In this document: positions 38,009 through 48,043 of the stretch, piece after piece | Position numbering within the stretch: the stretch's first letter is position 1 | How the letters are laid out: the number at the start of each line of letters is the position of its first letter | Assembly (NCBI RefSeq): GCF_003026365.1 | Contig: NZ_PYOM01000008.1 | Span: forward strand, 62,001-126,000 | Reading direction: 5' to 3' | DNA length: 64,000 bases | Origin: Photobacterium angustum | GTDB lineage: Bacteria > Pseudomonadota > Gammaproteobacteria > Enterobacterales > Vibrionaceae | The notes under the pieces: model-generated | Database searches by the model: none | The model's input: the letters and a program-made list of their open reading frames with translations, nothing else | What the model was told of the DNA's origin: nothing | Made by a program: the position numbers and the translations under genes

Positions 38009-38626
38009 CTATTTAACAATATGTAGCGGAGCAAAAGGGTCATCGTCAGGATCGTTTTGCCATAAATACTCTGCTTCAACAGCGACTTTTCGTGCAACAT
38101 TGTCACCAAATTGGTAGGCAATAATCGCTAATGCCATGTCTAAACCTGACGAACAGCCTGAGGCAGTAAATATATTGCTGTCTCGCACCCATCGAGCTGA
38201 TGATTGCCAATCTACATGGTGTCCAAGCTCTTTAACCCAATGAAATTGTTTTTTATTTGTTGTTGCTTGGCAATAGTTGAGTAATCCTGCATTTGCTAAT
38301 AATGCTGAGCCTGTGCAAACAGAGCAGATTAATTCTTGTGTAGGCGCAATGCGTTTCAACCAAAACAACACCGTTGGATCGTCAATGACGGATTTAATCC
38401 CACTACCACCGGGAATGAGCAAAATATCAGAGCTAAACGTATCGCTAAAACTTAATTGAGGTGTAATAGATACATGTTGTTGGCTTAAGATTGCCTTTCC
38501 ATCAACAGAGATTGTTTGGGTGTGATAAAGGTCCGGCAACAAGCCAAACATTTGTAATGGTCCAAAAGCATCAAGCAATTGAAAATCATCAAACAAAAAT
38601 AGTGTGACTGTTTGTGGTTTTTTCAT
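38009..38626 (-). CDS. DJ-1/PfpI-family protein
   Basis: Class I glutamine-amidotransferase-like protein of 205 aa. The nucleophile elbow ICSVCTGSALLA holds the family cysteine, and ILLIPGG carries the conserved strand-turn. It has no DNA-binding domain, unlike the AraC fusion at 5376. Known relatives include isonitrile hydratases and transcription co-regulators, so activity is uncertain. Start ATG 38626 has AGGTGA just upstream; an in-frame GTG at 38635 would overlap that site. Confidence 0.88.
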   Translation of the reverse strand: MKKPQTVTLFLFDDFQLLDAFGPLQMFGLLPDLYHTQTISVDGKAILSQQHVSITPQLSFSDTFSSDILLIPGGSGIKSVIDDPTVLFWLKRIAPTQELICSVCTGSALLANAGLLNYCQATTNKKQFHWVKELGHHVDWQSSARWVRDSNIFTASGCSSGLDMALAIIAYQFGDNVARKVAVEAEYLWQNDPDDDPFAPLHIVK

Positions 38627-38801
38627 TGTTATCACCTATTGTATGTCTTTTAACGATTAGCATAGCTAAGATTTTGAAACCATTTGTCCGATATTGAGAT
38701 GGTTTTCGAGGCCTGTTGATGGATAAAGCTTGTTATTCAGCGCTGAACCATTACAATCAGCGCCTTGTTTAAAAATGATGAAAATATCAGCTGGCGCGAT
38801 T

Positions 38802-39008
38802 ATGAATAGAAAAAAGAAAATTAACGAAACGCTTAAAAAGAGAATGAAAAAGGCAAATGCTAAGTTACATAAAAGTAATAAGCCTCGTTACATCTCTAAA
38901 GCGGAACGTGCCAAGTTAGACGCTGAAGCAGCACAACAAGTGTCTGCCGAAGAAACTATTTCACCATCAGAAACTGAAACTATGAGTACAGAAACAACGG
39001 TTTCATAG
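38802..39008 (+). CDS. DUF2986 small basic protein
   Basis: Protein of 68 aa beginning MNRKKKINETLKKRMKKANAK and continuing with KPRYISKAERAKLD, the DUF2986 signature. The rest is an acidic Ser/Thr/Glu tail. The strongly basic first half suggests nucleic-acid or ribosome association, but that is inference. Start ATG 38802 is set by the family N-terminus; the frame is open upstream to 38730. Confidence 0.8.
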   Translation: MNRKKKINETLKKRMKKANAKLHKSNKPRYISKAERAKLDAEAAQQVSAEETISPSETETMSTETTVS

Positions 39009-39032
39009 TTACGTACATATCAGTAAATTTTC

Positions 39033-39067
39033 AACAGGGAAGGTAAGCATTACCTTCCCTGTTTTAT
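39033..39067 (+). terminator. Terminator after DUF2986 gene
   Basis: CAGGGAAGGTAA/TTACCTTCCCTG stem with a three-base loop and TTTT. Confidence 0.9.
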
Positions 39068-39155
39068 TCTCATTGAACAGCACGTTTGTTCAATAGCTGG
39101 CTTAAATTAGCCACTACTATCGCCAAATTGGCGTTTTATATAAAAGAGAGATGCT

Positions 39156-40649
39156 ATGAGTTTTGCCTCTTTAGGCCTATCTGCCCCAATTCTTGAAGCT
39201 GTTGCAAAGCAAGGCTACGAAAAACCATCACCAATCCAAGAGCAAGCGATCCCAGCTATTCTTGCGGGTAAAGATGTAATGGCGGCGGCCCAAACTGGTA
39301 CAGGCAAAACAGCAGGCTTTACCTTACCTTTGCTAGAACGTTTAGCGAATGGTCGACCTGCTCGTTCAAATCATGTACGCGCACTTGTATTAACCCCAAC
39401 ACGTGAGCTAGCCGCTCAAGTAGGGGAGAGTGTTGCGACTTACGGTAAAAACTTACGTTTAAGCTCTGCAGTTGTTTTTGGTGGCGTTAAAGTAAACCCA
39501 CAAATGCTGCGTATGCGTAAAGGTGCCGACGTATTGGTGGCAACACCAGGGCGTTTGATGGATCTTCATAGCCAAAATGCTGTGAAATTCCGTGATGTTG
39601 AAATTTTGGTTCTTGATGAAGCTGACCGTATGTTAGATATGGGTTTCATCCGCGATATCCGTAAAATTTTAGCGTTACTACCAAAAGAGCGTCAAAACTT
39701 ACTATTTTCAGCAACCTTTTCTGATGAAATTCGTGAGCTTGCAAAAGGATTAGTGAATAATCCAGTAGAGATTGATGTTAACCCGCGTAACCAAACAGCA
39801 CGTACCGTGAAGCAGTGGATTTGCCCTGTTGATCAAAAGAAAAAACCTAACTTATTAACTAAGCTACTTAATGAGCGTAATTGGAAACAAGTGCTTGTTT
39901 TCACTAAAACTAAGCACGGTGCGAATAAGCTTGCTACTCATTTAGAAAGTCGTGGAGTTTCTGCGGCCGCTATCCATGGTAATAAGAGCCAAGGCGCACG
40001 TACTAAGGCACTTGCTAACTTTAAGTCTGGTGATGTTCGCGTACTTGTTGCGACAGATATTGCTGCTCGTGGCTTAGATATCGATCAACTACCACAAGTT
40101 GTGAACTTTGATTTACCGCACGTAGCAGAAGACTATGTACACCGTATTGGTCGTACTGGCCGCGCAGGTTGTGTTGGTGAAGCGATTTCATTAGTGTCGG
40201 CAGAAGAAGCAAAAGATCTTGTTGCGATCGAGCGTTTAACACAGCAAGTGTTTGATCGTGAAATTATTGAAGGTTTTAAACCGACTAACGCATTACCACA
40301 ATCTAAGCTAGATACACGCCCAATTAAACCGAAGAAGCCTAAAAAGCAGAAAACGTTTGTGGCGCGTGAAGGTGCAGCGACAGGTGAAAAGCGTAGCACA
40401 AACAATAATAACGGTGGCGCAAAGCGTAAACCAGCCTCTCGTCGTCCACAGGGTCAGTCTACTGATGCTGCAAACAACGAGAAGCGTTCAGAGCAAGGTG
40501 CAAGACCTGCACGTAAGCCTCGCAATACAGATGCGAAACCACAATCAAATGGTGATAAGCCTCGTCGTCGTTTTAACGATGAAAAGCCTAAATCAGATGG
40601 TCGTCGTCGCTCTCCACAGCGTAGTCGTGCACCAAAAGCGACAGCGTAA
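39156..40649 (+). CDS. rhlE: ATP-dependent RNA helicase RhlE
   Basis: DEAD-box helicase of 497 aa. It begins with the RhlE N-terminus MSFASLGLS, and shows Q motif [10 protein letters not shown], Walker [48 protein letters not shown] and [11 protein letters not shown] Lys/Arg/Asn-rich tail occupies about 385-497. RhlE modulates ribosome maturation and RNA decay together with other DEAD proteins. SD AAGAGAG precedes the ATG. It is monocistronic. Confidence 0.94.
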   Translation: MSFASLGLSAPILEAVAKQGYEKPSPIQEQAIPAILAGKDVMAAAQTGTGKTAGFTLPLLERLANGRPARSNHVRALVLTPTRELAAQVGESVATYGKNLRLSSAVVFGGVKVNPQMLRMRKGADVLVATPGRLMDLHSQNAVKFRDVEILVLDEADRMLDMGFIRDIRKILALLPKERQNLLFSATFSDEIRELAKGLVNNPVEIDVNPRNQTARTVKQWICPVDQKKKPNLLTKLLNERNWKQVLVFTKTKHGANKLATHLESRGVSAAAIHGNKSQGARTKALANFKSGDVRVLVATDIAARGLDIDQLPQVVNFDLPHVAEDYVHRIGRTGRAGCVGEAISLVSAEEAKDLVAIERLTQQVFDREIIEGFKPTNALPQSKLDTRPIKPKKPKKQKTFVAREGAATGEKRSTNNNNGGAKRKPASRRPQGQSTDAANNEKRSEQGARPARKPRNTDAKPQSNGDKPRRRFNDEKPKSDGRRRSPQRSRAPKATA

Positions 40650-40670
40650 TAACGTCTAAAACGTTAAATA

Positions 40671-40722
40671 AAAACGACTGATAAATACCTTTTGTAAAAA
40701 GGGTATATCAGTCGTTTTTTTA
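40671..40722 (+). terminator. Terminator after rhlE
   Basis: AAACGACTGATA/TATCAGTCGTTT outer stem with a nested ATACC/GGGTAT stem and T7. Confidence 0.85.
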
Positions 40723-40784
40723 TCTGCTTTTTTAGCAAACAGTGGTTATAAGCAGTTATCAGCTAACCTAAAGCGAGGTTGTTA

Positions 40785-41843
40785 CTAGGAGCGCAGTGAT
40801 AAGGTCACAATAGGAATAGCGTGATCAGTACTGTAGCCGTCAATATCAAAGCTTGAATTGATCAAATGCTTATCTTCAGTGTGATAATGGCTAACTTCAA
40901 ATAATGAGCCTAAATAACTCGCATTGAACTCCTGTGACAGCAGGATGTAATCTAATACCGATCCTTTACCATTAAAGTAATGTGTGGCAGGACGAATAGC
41001 TTCTTCATCTTGTGGATTGACTTGAGTATAAAGCTGCCAACCATCGTAAAGGCAATAGAAGTTAATTAAGCGCTCAGTGTCACTTTCAGACATCCCGTAA
41101 ACACGACTTGCCGTTAATTCTTCTAAACAACTACTCGAAATAACATCGTTATAATCGCCACACAGTACCATCGGATTACTGGTTTGCTCGCGTCGCTTCA
41201 CCATCGCAAGTTGCAGTAAAGCCGCTTCAGTGCCCCGTAGCATGGATGAACCCCAATTCCCTAAACGTTGACCAAGAAAAGAAGCAAGCGCACTGCCTGA
41301 TTTCGCTATGGTCTCAGGAAGTGGATCATCAAATAGTGAACGCTTGGATTTTAAATGAGTGACATAGCAATCTGTTGCGCCAATATGGGGAATATCAACC
41401 GTCGCTCGCAGTGGTTTGCGACTAAATGAAAACTCAGCCCAGCCCATTAATTGTGCTGCATCATTATCAGCCTCCACCGCGATCACTTCTGTAATGGGGA
41501 ATTTAGAAGCAATAGCGACAACGGGACTGCGATAAATAAAATCACCTTCAACGATAGGCTCATCAACAACCGCAAAATAGGGGTAGCCAATATCGCGCAG
41601 TAATGATTGCAGCTCATCTGCACTAAATACTTCTTGAAAACCAATAATATCGGGTTGTAGCGCTTCTAAAATCGATGTTAGCCAATGCTGTTTTTTATGC
41701 CATTGTTCGTAGCTATAAATATTCTCAAAATCATAATAAGCATTAGGGGGAGCAAGATAATTCAACAAATTAAAACTTGCGATTTTTATCTCCGACTGAG
41801 CGATAGGCACTAGGGGGAAATGTTCAGTATCTAGCTGTTTCAA
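40785..41843 (-). CDS. Endonuclease/exonuclease/phosphatase (EEP) family protein
   Basis: Metal-dependent phosphoesterase of 352 aa. EEP motifs are visible in order: SFNLLNYL, GFQEVF (catalytic Glu), CGDYNDV (Asp/Asn pair) and STDHAIP (terminal Asp-His). There is no signal peptide, so it is probably cytoplasmic. The family covers nucleases and phosphodiesterases, and the substrate is not apparent. It lies 79 bp downstream of the DnaQ-like exonuclease on the same strand and may share its transcript. Confidence 0.88.
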   Translation of the reverse strand: MKQLDTEHFPLVPIAQSEIKIASFNLLNYLAPPNAYYDFENIYSYEQWHKKQHWLTSILEALQPDIIGFQEVFSADELQSLLRDIGYPYFAVVDEPIVEGDFIYRSPVVAIASKFPITEVIAVEADNDAAQLMGWAEFSFSRKPLRATVDIPHIGATDCYVTHLKSKRSLFDDPLPETIAKSGSALASFLGQRLGNWGSSMLRGTEAALLQLAMVKRREQTSNPMVLCGDYNDVISSSCLEELTASRVYGMSESDTERLINFYCLYDGWQLYTQVNPQDEEAIRPATHYFNGKGSVLDYILLSQEFNASYLGSLFEVSHYHTEDKHLINSSFDIDGYSTDHAIPIVTLSLRS

Positions 41844-41921
41844 AATCGAATTCTCAGTGAAGTTATTAAAAACTGTATAGCTGTTTTAGCATACTTGTTA
41901 TGCTGAATATACGACTTATTT

Positions 41922-42545
41922 CTAAGCGTAACGATGAAATAAGGTATCGATTTTTGCTTTAGGTGTTTTTGCCAATTTCATCATCAATTCAAAAGAGACA
42001 GTGTGTAGATTATATTGGCGCTTAATATCTTCGAGCATCACTAACCATAATCGTGCTGTCATTTCAGAATCGGCTAACGCGCGGTGAAATACACCATTGT
42101 GCTCAATGTGTTTGAAATCCACTAACGTGCCTAGCTTATGATTGGGCGCATGTTGGTATAAACGTCGTGCAATCAGCATTGAACAGGTAAATGTACCTGT
42201 ATAGTGCCTGCCAATATCAGCAAGCTCTGCGTTTAAAAAGCGCTGGTCGAAAGAGGCATTATGCGCCACAAGGTTGGCATCACCAATAAAATCAGCAAAG
42301 GCATCCATTACCTCATAACAAGGTGGTGCAGTGCGTAACATGTTATTGCTGATCCCCGTATAACCTTCAATAAAGCTACTCACACGAAAACCAGGATTCA
42401 TGAGCTGTTGGAATTGCTCAACAACTTCGCCATTAACTAATTTAACAGCACCAATTTCGATAGCGCGATCGCCTTGATTAGGAGATAAACCAGTCGTTTC
42501 AAAATCGAGAACAACAACGCTGTCAGCGGAGCGAGAAAGGGTCAT
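41922..42545 (-). CDS. DEDDh 3'-5' exonuclease (DnaQ-like)
   Basis: Exonuclease of 207 aa related to the proofreading subunit fold. Exo I is LDFETTG (Asp14, Glu16), Exo II is AHNASFD, and Exo III is H-RALADSE, giving the DEDDh set. The length and the C-terminal tail differ from DNA polymerase III epsilon, so this is a stand-alone nuclease, possibly for repair or RNA processing. Confidence 0.88.
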   Translation of the reverse strand: MTLSRSADSVVVLDFETTGLSPNQGDRAIEIGAVKLVNGEVVEQFQQLMNPGFRVSSFIEGYTGISNNMLRTAPPCYEVMDAFADFIGDANLVAHNASFDQRFLNAELADIGRHYTGTFTCSMLIARRLYQHAPNHKLGTLVDFKHIEHNGVFHRALADSEMTARLWLVMLEDIKRQYNLHTVSFELMMKLAKTPKAKIDTLFHRYA

Positions 42546-42764
42546 GGTAAAACCTATAGAGAGAGAAGATGGTCATTTTAATGGTCGTTGAGGGCTTGTA
42601 AACTCCTCAAACACATTATATCGCGACAACTGAGGTTAAATTATCGTCAAACAAGCAACCAGTTATTACATTCTAACGAGAGATCACGCATTATACGGAC
42701 TGGGTATAAGTACAATTCTCTGTTAACGACGGCACATATGGCCATTGAGATCTCATAAGCATCT

Positions 42765-44750
42765 ATGAAGAAAGAAAGAAGTCAATTTCGTGATCACCAA
42801 GCTGAAGTGTCGCTATTTAAGCGCCGAGCGCTTGCTGGGTTTATTGGGATTATCATTTTATCGTTTGTATTGGTCGGTAATTTGTATCACTTAGAAGTGC
42901 AAGATTACAGCGAATATACTGCTCGTTCAAATGATAACCGCATTAAAATTATCCCAGTGGCACCGAATAGAGGCCGTATTTACGATCGAAATGGCGTTAT
43001 TCTCGCAGAAAATATACCGGTCTATTCTTTAGAAATTATTCCAGAAAAAGTCGCACACCTCACTGAAACACTCGACAGTCTAAAAACCTTACTGGGTGTC
43101 ACGGATGATGAAATAGACTCATTCATGAAGGATAAGAAGCACACCCGTCCGTTTATGCCAGTGACATTAATTGATCAGATGACGGAAAAGCAGGTTGCTG
43201 AGTTCTCAGTTAATGAATTTCATTACCCAGGTGTTGATGTTGATGCACATTTAGAGCGCTATTACCCTTATGGCTCAGCATTAACACATACGTTAGGCTA
43301 CGTGGCAAAAATCAATGATCGTGATATCAAATTATTAAAAGAGCAGGGTATTTATAGTAATTATAAAGCTACGCGCACGATCGGAAAGCTAGGTGTTGAA
43401 CGTTACTATGAAGATTTACTTCATGGTCAATCTGGTTATGAAAAAGTAGAAGTGAATAACCGTGGTCGTATTATTCGTACCTTAGAATATGTTCCACCTA
43501 TTTCGGGTAAAGATATTAAGTTAACGATCGATCTTAATTTGCAGTTGTACGCCAATAAACTATTAACTGAAGATGTTAAAGATCCAAAAACAGGCAAAAT
43601 GGTCACTAAAACTCGTCGTGGTGCGATTGTGGTATTAAATCCGCAGGACGATGGCATATTAGCGATGGTATCTAGCCCTAGCTATGATCCTAACTTGTTT
43701 GTGCATGGTATTACGTCCAAAGAGTACAGCAAATTGCTGAATAGTCCTGCGCACCCGCTGGTAAACCGAACCACATTAGGGGTATATCCACCAGGTTCAA
43801 CGGTTAAACCACAAATTGCGGTTGCAGCATTAGCCACAGGGGTTATCACACCCAATACGGTACGTAATAACCCGGGCTGGTGGCGAATTCCTAATTCCAA
43901 AAGTCGTAAATTCCGTGATGATGTCCGTTGGGGACATGGTAACGTTGATGTATATAAAGCCATTGAACAATCAGTAGATACTTTCTTCTACCAAGTGGCT
44001 TATGACATGGGTATTGACCGAATATCGACGTGGATGAACAAATTTGGTTACGGCGAACTCACAGGTATTGATATTAAAGAAGAAACATCAGGTAACATGC
44101 CGACTCGCCAATGGAAGCTCGCACATACCAAACAACCTTGGTACCAAGGTGACACCATCCCTATTGGTATTGGTCAGGGCTACTGGACAGCAACACCGAT
44201 GCAAATAGCCAAAGCAACCTCAGTTGTTGCCAATTCTGGCGTCGTTCATCGCCCTCACTTGTTATATGCGATTCTTGATGGCAAAAAAGAAGATATTGTT
44301 AAGTTTAAAGATTTTCCAAAAGTCGAGCCTGTTCCATTAAAAGATTGGCAAATTGCGCAAGAAGGCATGCACTTAGTTACGACTAAAGGTACAGCACGTA
44401 AAGAGTTTAAAAACTTAGCGTATGAAGCAGCAGGTAAAACAGGTACCAGTCAGGTGTATACCATGTCAGATAACGAAAACTATGATGCTAGTGAGGTTGC
44501 AGAGCATTTACGTGACCACGCATTGTTTACTGGATTTGCACCGCTACATGATCCGAAAGTATTGGTATCCGTTATATTAGAACACGGTGGATGGGGGCGT
44601 AACGCAGCACCTCTTGCCCGTAAGATAATGGATTATGTGTTAGTAAAACCTACCCTAGATCCCGCAGCACAGAAGCAGGTGAAGAGTGATGGAACGAGCA
44701 CAGAAACACCTGTGGATGTGTCGAAAACTGCAGAGATAAAGGCGAGTTAG
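42765..44750 (+). CDS. mrdA: Penicillin-binding protein 2 (PBP2-type transpeptidase)
   Basis: Class B cell-wall transpeptidase of 661 aa for lateral wall synthesis. It has one N-terminal TM (about 23-43), a pedestal domain with RGRIYDRNG, and a transpeptidase domain with SxxK at Ser345-Lys348 (PPGSTVKP), the second motif at Ser403-Asp405 (SVDTFFYQ) and KTGT at 558-561. All are intact. Unlike the usual gene order, no rodA/mrdB, rlmH or ybeB neighbours it, so it may be a second PBP2 copy in this genome. It is monocistronic. Confidence 0.88.
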   Translation: MKKERSQFRDHQAEVSLFKRRALAGFIGIIILSFVLVGNLYHLEVQDYSEYTARSNDNRIKIIPVAPNRGRIYDRNGVILAENIPVYSLEIIPEKVAHLTETLDSLKTLLGVTDDEIDSFMKDKKHTRPFMPVTLIDQMTEKQVAEFSVNEFHYPGVDVDAHLERYYPYGSALTHTLGYVAKINDRDIKLLKEQGIYSNYKATRTIGKLGVERYYEDLLHGQSGYEKVEVNNRGRIIRTLEYVPPISGKDIKLTIDLNLQLYANKLLTEDVKDPKTGKMVTKTRRGAIVVLNPQDDGILAMVSSPSYDPNLFVHGITSKEYSKLLNSPAHPLVNRTTLGVYPPGSTVKPQIAVAALATGVITPNTVRNNPGWWRIPNSKSRKFRDDVRWGHGNVDVYKAIEQSVDTFFYQVAYDMGIDRISTWMNKFGYGELTGIDIKEETSGNMPTRQWKLAHTKQPWYQGDTIPIGIGQGYWTATPMQIAKATSVVANSGVVHRPHLLYAILDGKKEDIVKFKDFPKVEPVPLKDWQIAQEGMHLVTTKGTARKEFKNLAYEAAGKTGTSQVYTMSDNENYDASEVAEHLRDHALFTGFAPLHDPKVLVSVILEHGGWGRNAAPLARKIMDYVLVKPTLDPAAQKQVKSDGTSTETPVDVSKTAEIKAS

Positions 44751-44780
44751 TAGCTATAAACGCACGTTTATTAAAATAAG

Positions 44781-44807
44781 AAAAAGGTCACTTCGGTGGC
44801 CTTTTTT
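44781..44807 (+). terminator. Terminator with TTCG tetraloop
   Basis: AAAAAGGTCAC-TTCG-GTGGCCTTTTTT, a stable tetraloop hairpin about 30 bp after the PBP2 stop. Confidence 0.92.
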
Positions 44808-44826
44808 ACTTTTTAAGCCTTAGCGC

Positions 44827-46557
44827 TTATTCAATCACACTGCCCCAAATGGTTAAAATATCATGAAGCTCAGAAGCCAAATAAGGTTTACATAAAATGT
44901 CATTCATACCCGCTTGAATACACGCTTCACGCTCAGCACTTGTGGTACCTGCGGTTAAGGCAATAATGGGTTTAGAATAGTCTTTCTTTCGTAACTCTTT
45001 GGTTGCGGTGTAACCATCCATAATCGGCATTCTGCAATCCATAAACACGACATCAAACGATTCCATATTTAATATATCTAATGCTTTTTGGCCGTTATCA
45101 ACAATGGTTGGTTCAATTTGAACTTTATTTAGCATCAGTTTAATGATCATTTGATTGGTCTTTAAATCTTCAACCACTAAGATTTTCAAATGCTTAATTG
45201 GCGTTTTATGCGGTTGCCTAACTGTGGCATTAAAATGGGTATGATCACTAATAGGAAGGGGTAAGGAAACATTAAAACATGCCCCACGTCCGAGCGAACT
45301 TTCAACGCGGATTGAACCGCCCATTTGTTCACATAGTTGTTTACAGATCACTAAGCCTAGCCCTGTGCCTTCATGGCTTCGCTTGCTGGTATTATCCACT
45401 TGGCTAAAAGGTTTGAATAACTTGTGTTGGTCTGAGTGGTCAATACCACAACCGCTGTCTTTTACCGTAAATTGTAGCTGTTTGTTTTGCCACCAGAGCT
45501 TTGCGTGTACAAAACCTGCTGGGGTAAATTTAATCGCGTTAGAGATCAAATTAACAAAAATTTGCTTAATTCTATCTTCATCACCAATGAAAATTTTCGG
45601 TAAGTCATTGGAGTAGTAAATATTAAAATCTAATCTTTTTTCGTGGGAACGATGGGTGAAAATATCTTCTAGTTTTACCGCTAACAAATGACAATCAAAG
45701 GGTTTTTCAATCAGCTCCAACATACCTGCATTTATTTTGCTGTAGTCGAGTAAGTCATTAATGATCGCCCGTAGCAATTCACCTGAGTGATTCAATGTGG
45801 TTAAGAGTTTCTGTTGGTCATTATCAAGCGGTGTATCTTGCAGTAATTCAGCTGCACCAAGAAGTCCATTAAGTGGTGTACGTAATTCGTGGTTGATCAT
45901 AGCGAGAAAGTCACGGGTTGACTGCTCCGAATCTTCTGCACGTTTTTTAGCATCAATAGCTTGATTAAATGTTATTTGCCTACCAATAGCGGATCGAAAT
46001 AATTCACCAAACAGCGCCATATGCTTCTGAATTGCTGGCAATCGGTCGTCGGTACATATAATTCTGACGGCTAAGACACCTATTTTCCCTCTGTTATTAA
46101 TAATATTTATCCAAAGAGTATGTCCGCTTTTATCCCATAATGAATTGGTTGATTCTAGCTCTTCTGGAGGTACCCATTGTTGTAAACGACCGCTGGAGTA
46201 ACTACCTGATATATTAATATTATCGGCAGGGTAAATGGTGATATGACAACCTGATATGTAATTGCCATCAACGAGGCTGTCTAATAATTGTTGAATACTT
46301 TCCCTTGTCGCACTGTGCTTTAAAAATAATCGGGCATAACGAAGTAACAAGTTTTCCATTTTGTTCTGATAGGTTAAAAGCTCAGAATCAAATTTCGCCT
46401 GCATTTGTAACTTTTCGTACGAATCATTAAGCATTTGATTTGCATTATAAAGCTCATGACTTTTCGCTTCTAATAACTTCTCAGCGGCTAACCTTGATGC
46501 ATGTTCGCGTTCGAGTTTTTGTTTTAATAAAGCAATATGTTTTTCAGGATCGATCAT
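44827..46557 (-). CDS. hnoK: Hybrid sensor histidine kinase, H-NOX partner
   Basis: Cytoplasmic hybrid kinase of 576 aa with no TM. It has an N-terminal coiled coil (about 5-55), a GAF-like region (about 60-195), HisKA with phospho-acceptor His223 in INHELRTPLNG, HATPase with N-box ISNAIKF and G-box GTGLGL, and a C-terminal receiver with Asp507 in VVFMDCRMPIMDG and Lys in ILCKPY. Its start overlaps the H-NOX stop by one base, so the two are translationally coupled. NO binding to H-NOX is known to modulate such kinases in Vibrio and Shewanella. Confidence 0.93.
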   Translation of the reverse strand: MIDPEKHIALLKQKLEREHASRLAAEKLLEAKSHELYNANQMLNDSYEKLQMQAKFDSELLTYQNKMENLLLRYARLFLKHSATRESIQQLLDSLVDGNYISGCHITIYPADNINISGSYSSGRLQQWVPPEELESTNSLWDKSGHTLWINIINNRGKIGVLAVRIICTDDRLPAIQKHMALFGELFRSAIGRQITFNQAIDAKKRAEDSEQSTRDFLAMINHELRTPLNGLLGAAELLQDTPLDNDQQKLLTTLNHSGELLRAIINDLLDYSKINAGMLELIEKPFDCHLLAVKLEDIFTHRSHEKRLDFNIYYSNDLPKIFIGDEDRIKQIFVNLISNAIKFTPAGFVHAKLWWQNKQLQFTVKDSGCGIDHSDQHKLFKPFSQVDNTSKRSHEGTGLGLVICKQLCEQMGGSIRVESSLGRGACFNVSLPLPISDHTHFNATVRQPHKTPIKHLKILVVEDLKTNQMIIKLMLNKVQIEPTIVDNGQKALDILNMESFDVVFMDCRMPIMDGYTATKELRKKDYSKPIIALTAGTTSAEREACIQAGMNDILCKPYLASELHDILTIWGSVIE

Positions 46558-47093
46558 TAATTATCACTCAATGACAAATGAAAGCGGACACTGTTTTTGC
46601 TCGTTGTTGGTTCAAGTACGATATCAAGATGTTGCTCAAAATAATCCGCACATCCCTCTAATAAACCTAAACAGACATAACCCATGCATCGAGCTGAATG
46701 ATAGTCCATTGTCAGGGTTGTTTCTGTTTCATTAGAGAATTCAAAGCGAGGGGGCGTTGTATCAGGGTAAAGTTTTTTTACTTCTTGGTGTATGTATGAC
46801 TCCACACTGCGAATAAAATCAAAAGTGTTGGAATCGGTAAAATCATATTTAGGTAATAAAGTGAGTAAACGGGGGAAAACAGCGCGGCCAAACGTTTGTT
46901 GCAGGCTTTCGGGAGAAACGCCAGTGACCTTATGTAAACAAATAATCAGTTTGACTAATCGTTGGTGCTCATAGCTACCAACAGAGGTATAAACACCCGG
47001 ATCGTCGGCCATATCTAGCATTGACTGGCACACTTCCAGATCGAAAGTACGTTCAACAATATCGAGAAATTCAGTAAAAATAATCCCTTTCAT
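46557..47093 (-). CDS. hnoX: Heme nitric oxide/oxygen-binding (H-NOX) sensor
   Basis: Soluble heme protein of 178 aa that binds NO. The heme ligand is His102 (ESYIHQEVKKLYP), the conserved distorting proline is Pro115, and the YxSxR propionate clamp is Tyr131, Ser133 and Arg135. These numbers coincide with the classic H-NOX positions. The MKGIIFTEFLD start is characteristic. There is no distal-pocket Tyr evident, which would favour NO over O2, but this needs alignment. It is followed directly by its kinase. Confidence 0.95.
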   Translation of the reverse strand: MKGIIFTEFLDIVERTFDLEVCQSMLDMADDPGVYTSVGSYEHQRLVKLIICLHKVTGVSPESLQQTFGRAVFPRLLTLLPKYDFTDSNTFDFIRSVESYIHQEVKKLYPDTTPPRFEFSNETETTLTMDYHSARCMGYVCLGLLEGCADYFEQHLDIVLEPTTSKNSVRFHLSLSDN

Positions 47094-47220
47094 ACTCTTC
47101 TCCGATGTCTTCTAGATACAGACTTTAAACACGTAATGCAGGAATTAAAGTCTGTAACTTAGTATGGCAGAGATTGAAGGTTCGTCAAAAACAACAGGTT
47201 AGTTGTTGAAGAAAGGGCTA

Positions 47221-47250
47221 AATCACGAAGCTGATTATTAGCTTCGTGAT
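47221..47250 (-). terminator. Hairpin after the 173-aa gene
   Basis: AATCACGAAGCT/AGCTTCGTGATT stem with a seven-base loop, directly beyond the stop of the minus-strand gene. The T-run is weak. Confidence 0.65.
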
Positions 47251-47255
47251 TATTC

Positions 47256-47777
47256 TTATTTTTGGATAACGACAGCTTGCGAGAATTGCTGCGCTGAATG
47301 GATCAGGTAATTTTCCATATCCGTTATAAATTGCTGCTGGTTCGGTAACGGCAATGCATATACATCAGACACAAGGCTATATTGCTCACCATCTTCTGCA
47401 TGAGTATAAATCATGCCACAAGCGGCTGGTTTACCTTTGAAAAAGCCAACATAAAGCGTCGCTTCTGCATTAGGCTCAAACATAATTTGAGTTAAATACT
47501 CAATAATAGCTTCTTTTTCTTGTTCATTTTCCCATTGAGATGCACGAACTAAAGAATAGCGAATGGTAAGAGGGTGACAATCAACAGGGTAGAAAGATAA
47601 AGAGGGTTCGAGTGCCGATAAAGAAGTATCAATGCAATGCGTAGTTAAATCAGTTTGAGATAGTTGATACAGTTCTAATCCCTTTACACTTAGCGGTGTT
47701 GGAAACTCAGCATCGGTAATATGGCTTGCCATCCAAGCGTTTTTTAAAGTAATTAGTTGTTCTGTAATAACCTGCAT
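47256..47777 (-). CDS. Hypothetical protein, possible GNAT-like fold
   Basis: Cytoplasmic protein of 173 aa. The central segment ATLYVGFFKGKPAACGMIYT followed by YSLVSDVYALP resembles the beta4-beta5 hairpin of GNAT proteins, but no clear acetyl-CoA loop (Q/R-x-x-G-x-G/A) follows. I cannot name a family. It has no TM or signal peptide and is monocistronic. Confidence 0.6.
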   Translation of the reverse strand: MQVITEQLITLKNAWMASHITDAEFPTPLSVKGLELYQLSQTDLTTHCIDTSLSALEPSLSFYPVDCHPLTIRYSLVRASQWENEQEKEAIIEYLTQIMFEPNAEATLYVGFFKGKPAACGMIYTHAEDGEQYSLVSDVYALPLPNQQQFITDMENYLIHSAQQFSQAVVIQK

Positions 47778-48043
47778 ATCGTCGCTTCTTTTATTTAAGT
47801 GCTTATACCTTAACTTAATTACGGTAAAGAAGGTATGTTAATTCAGGTAATTGATTGAAAAACACACACATATGTAAGTGTAACGTTAGTATTTTGATTG
47901 TTTAATAATGTTTGCCAAATTATAGATACTTTTTGCTCTTATATTGGATAGGGTGTGAGCCGAATAAGCGTTATCTTGTAAAGAGTATTAGTGCCGCAGG
48001 CATAAAATGATTTGAGCGGTACTCAAATTTAGGAATGAATAAA

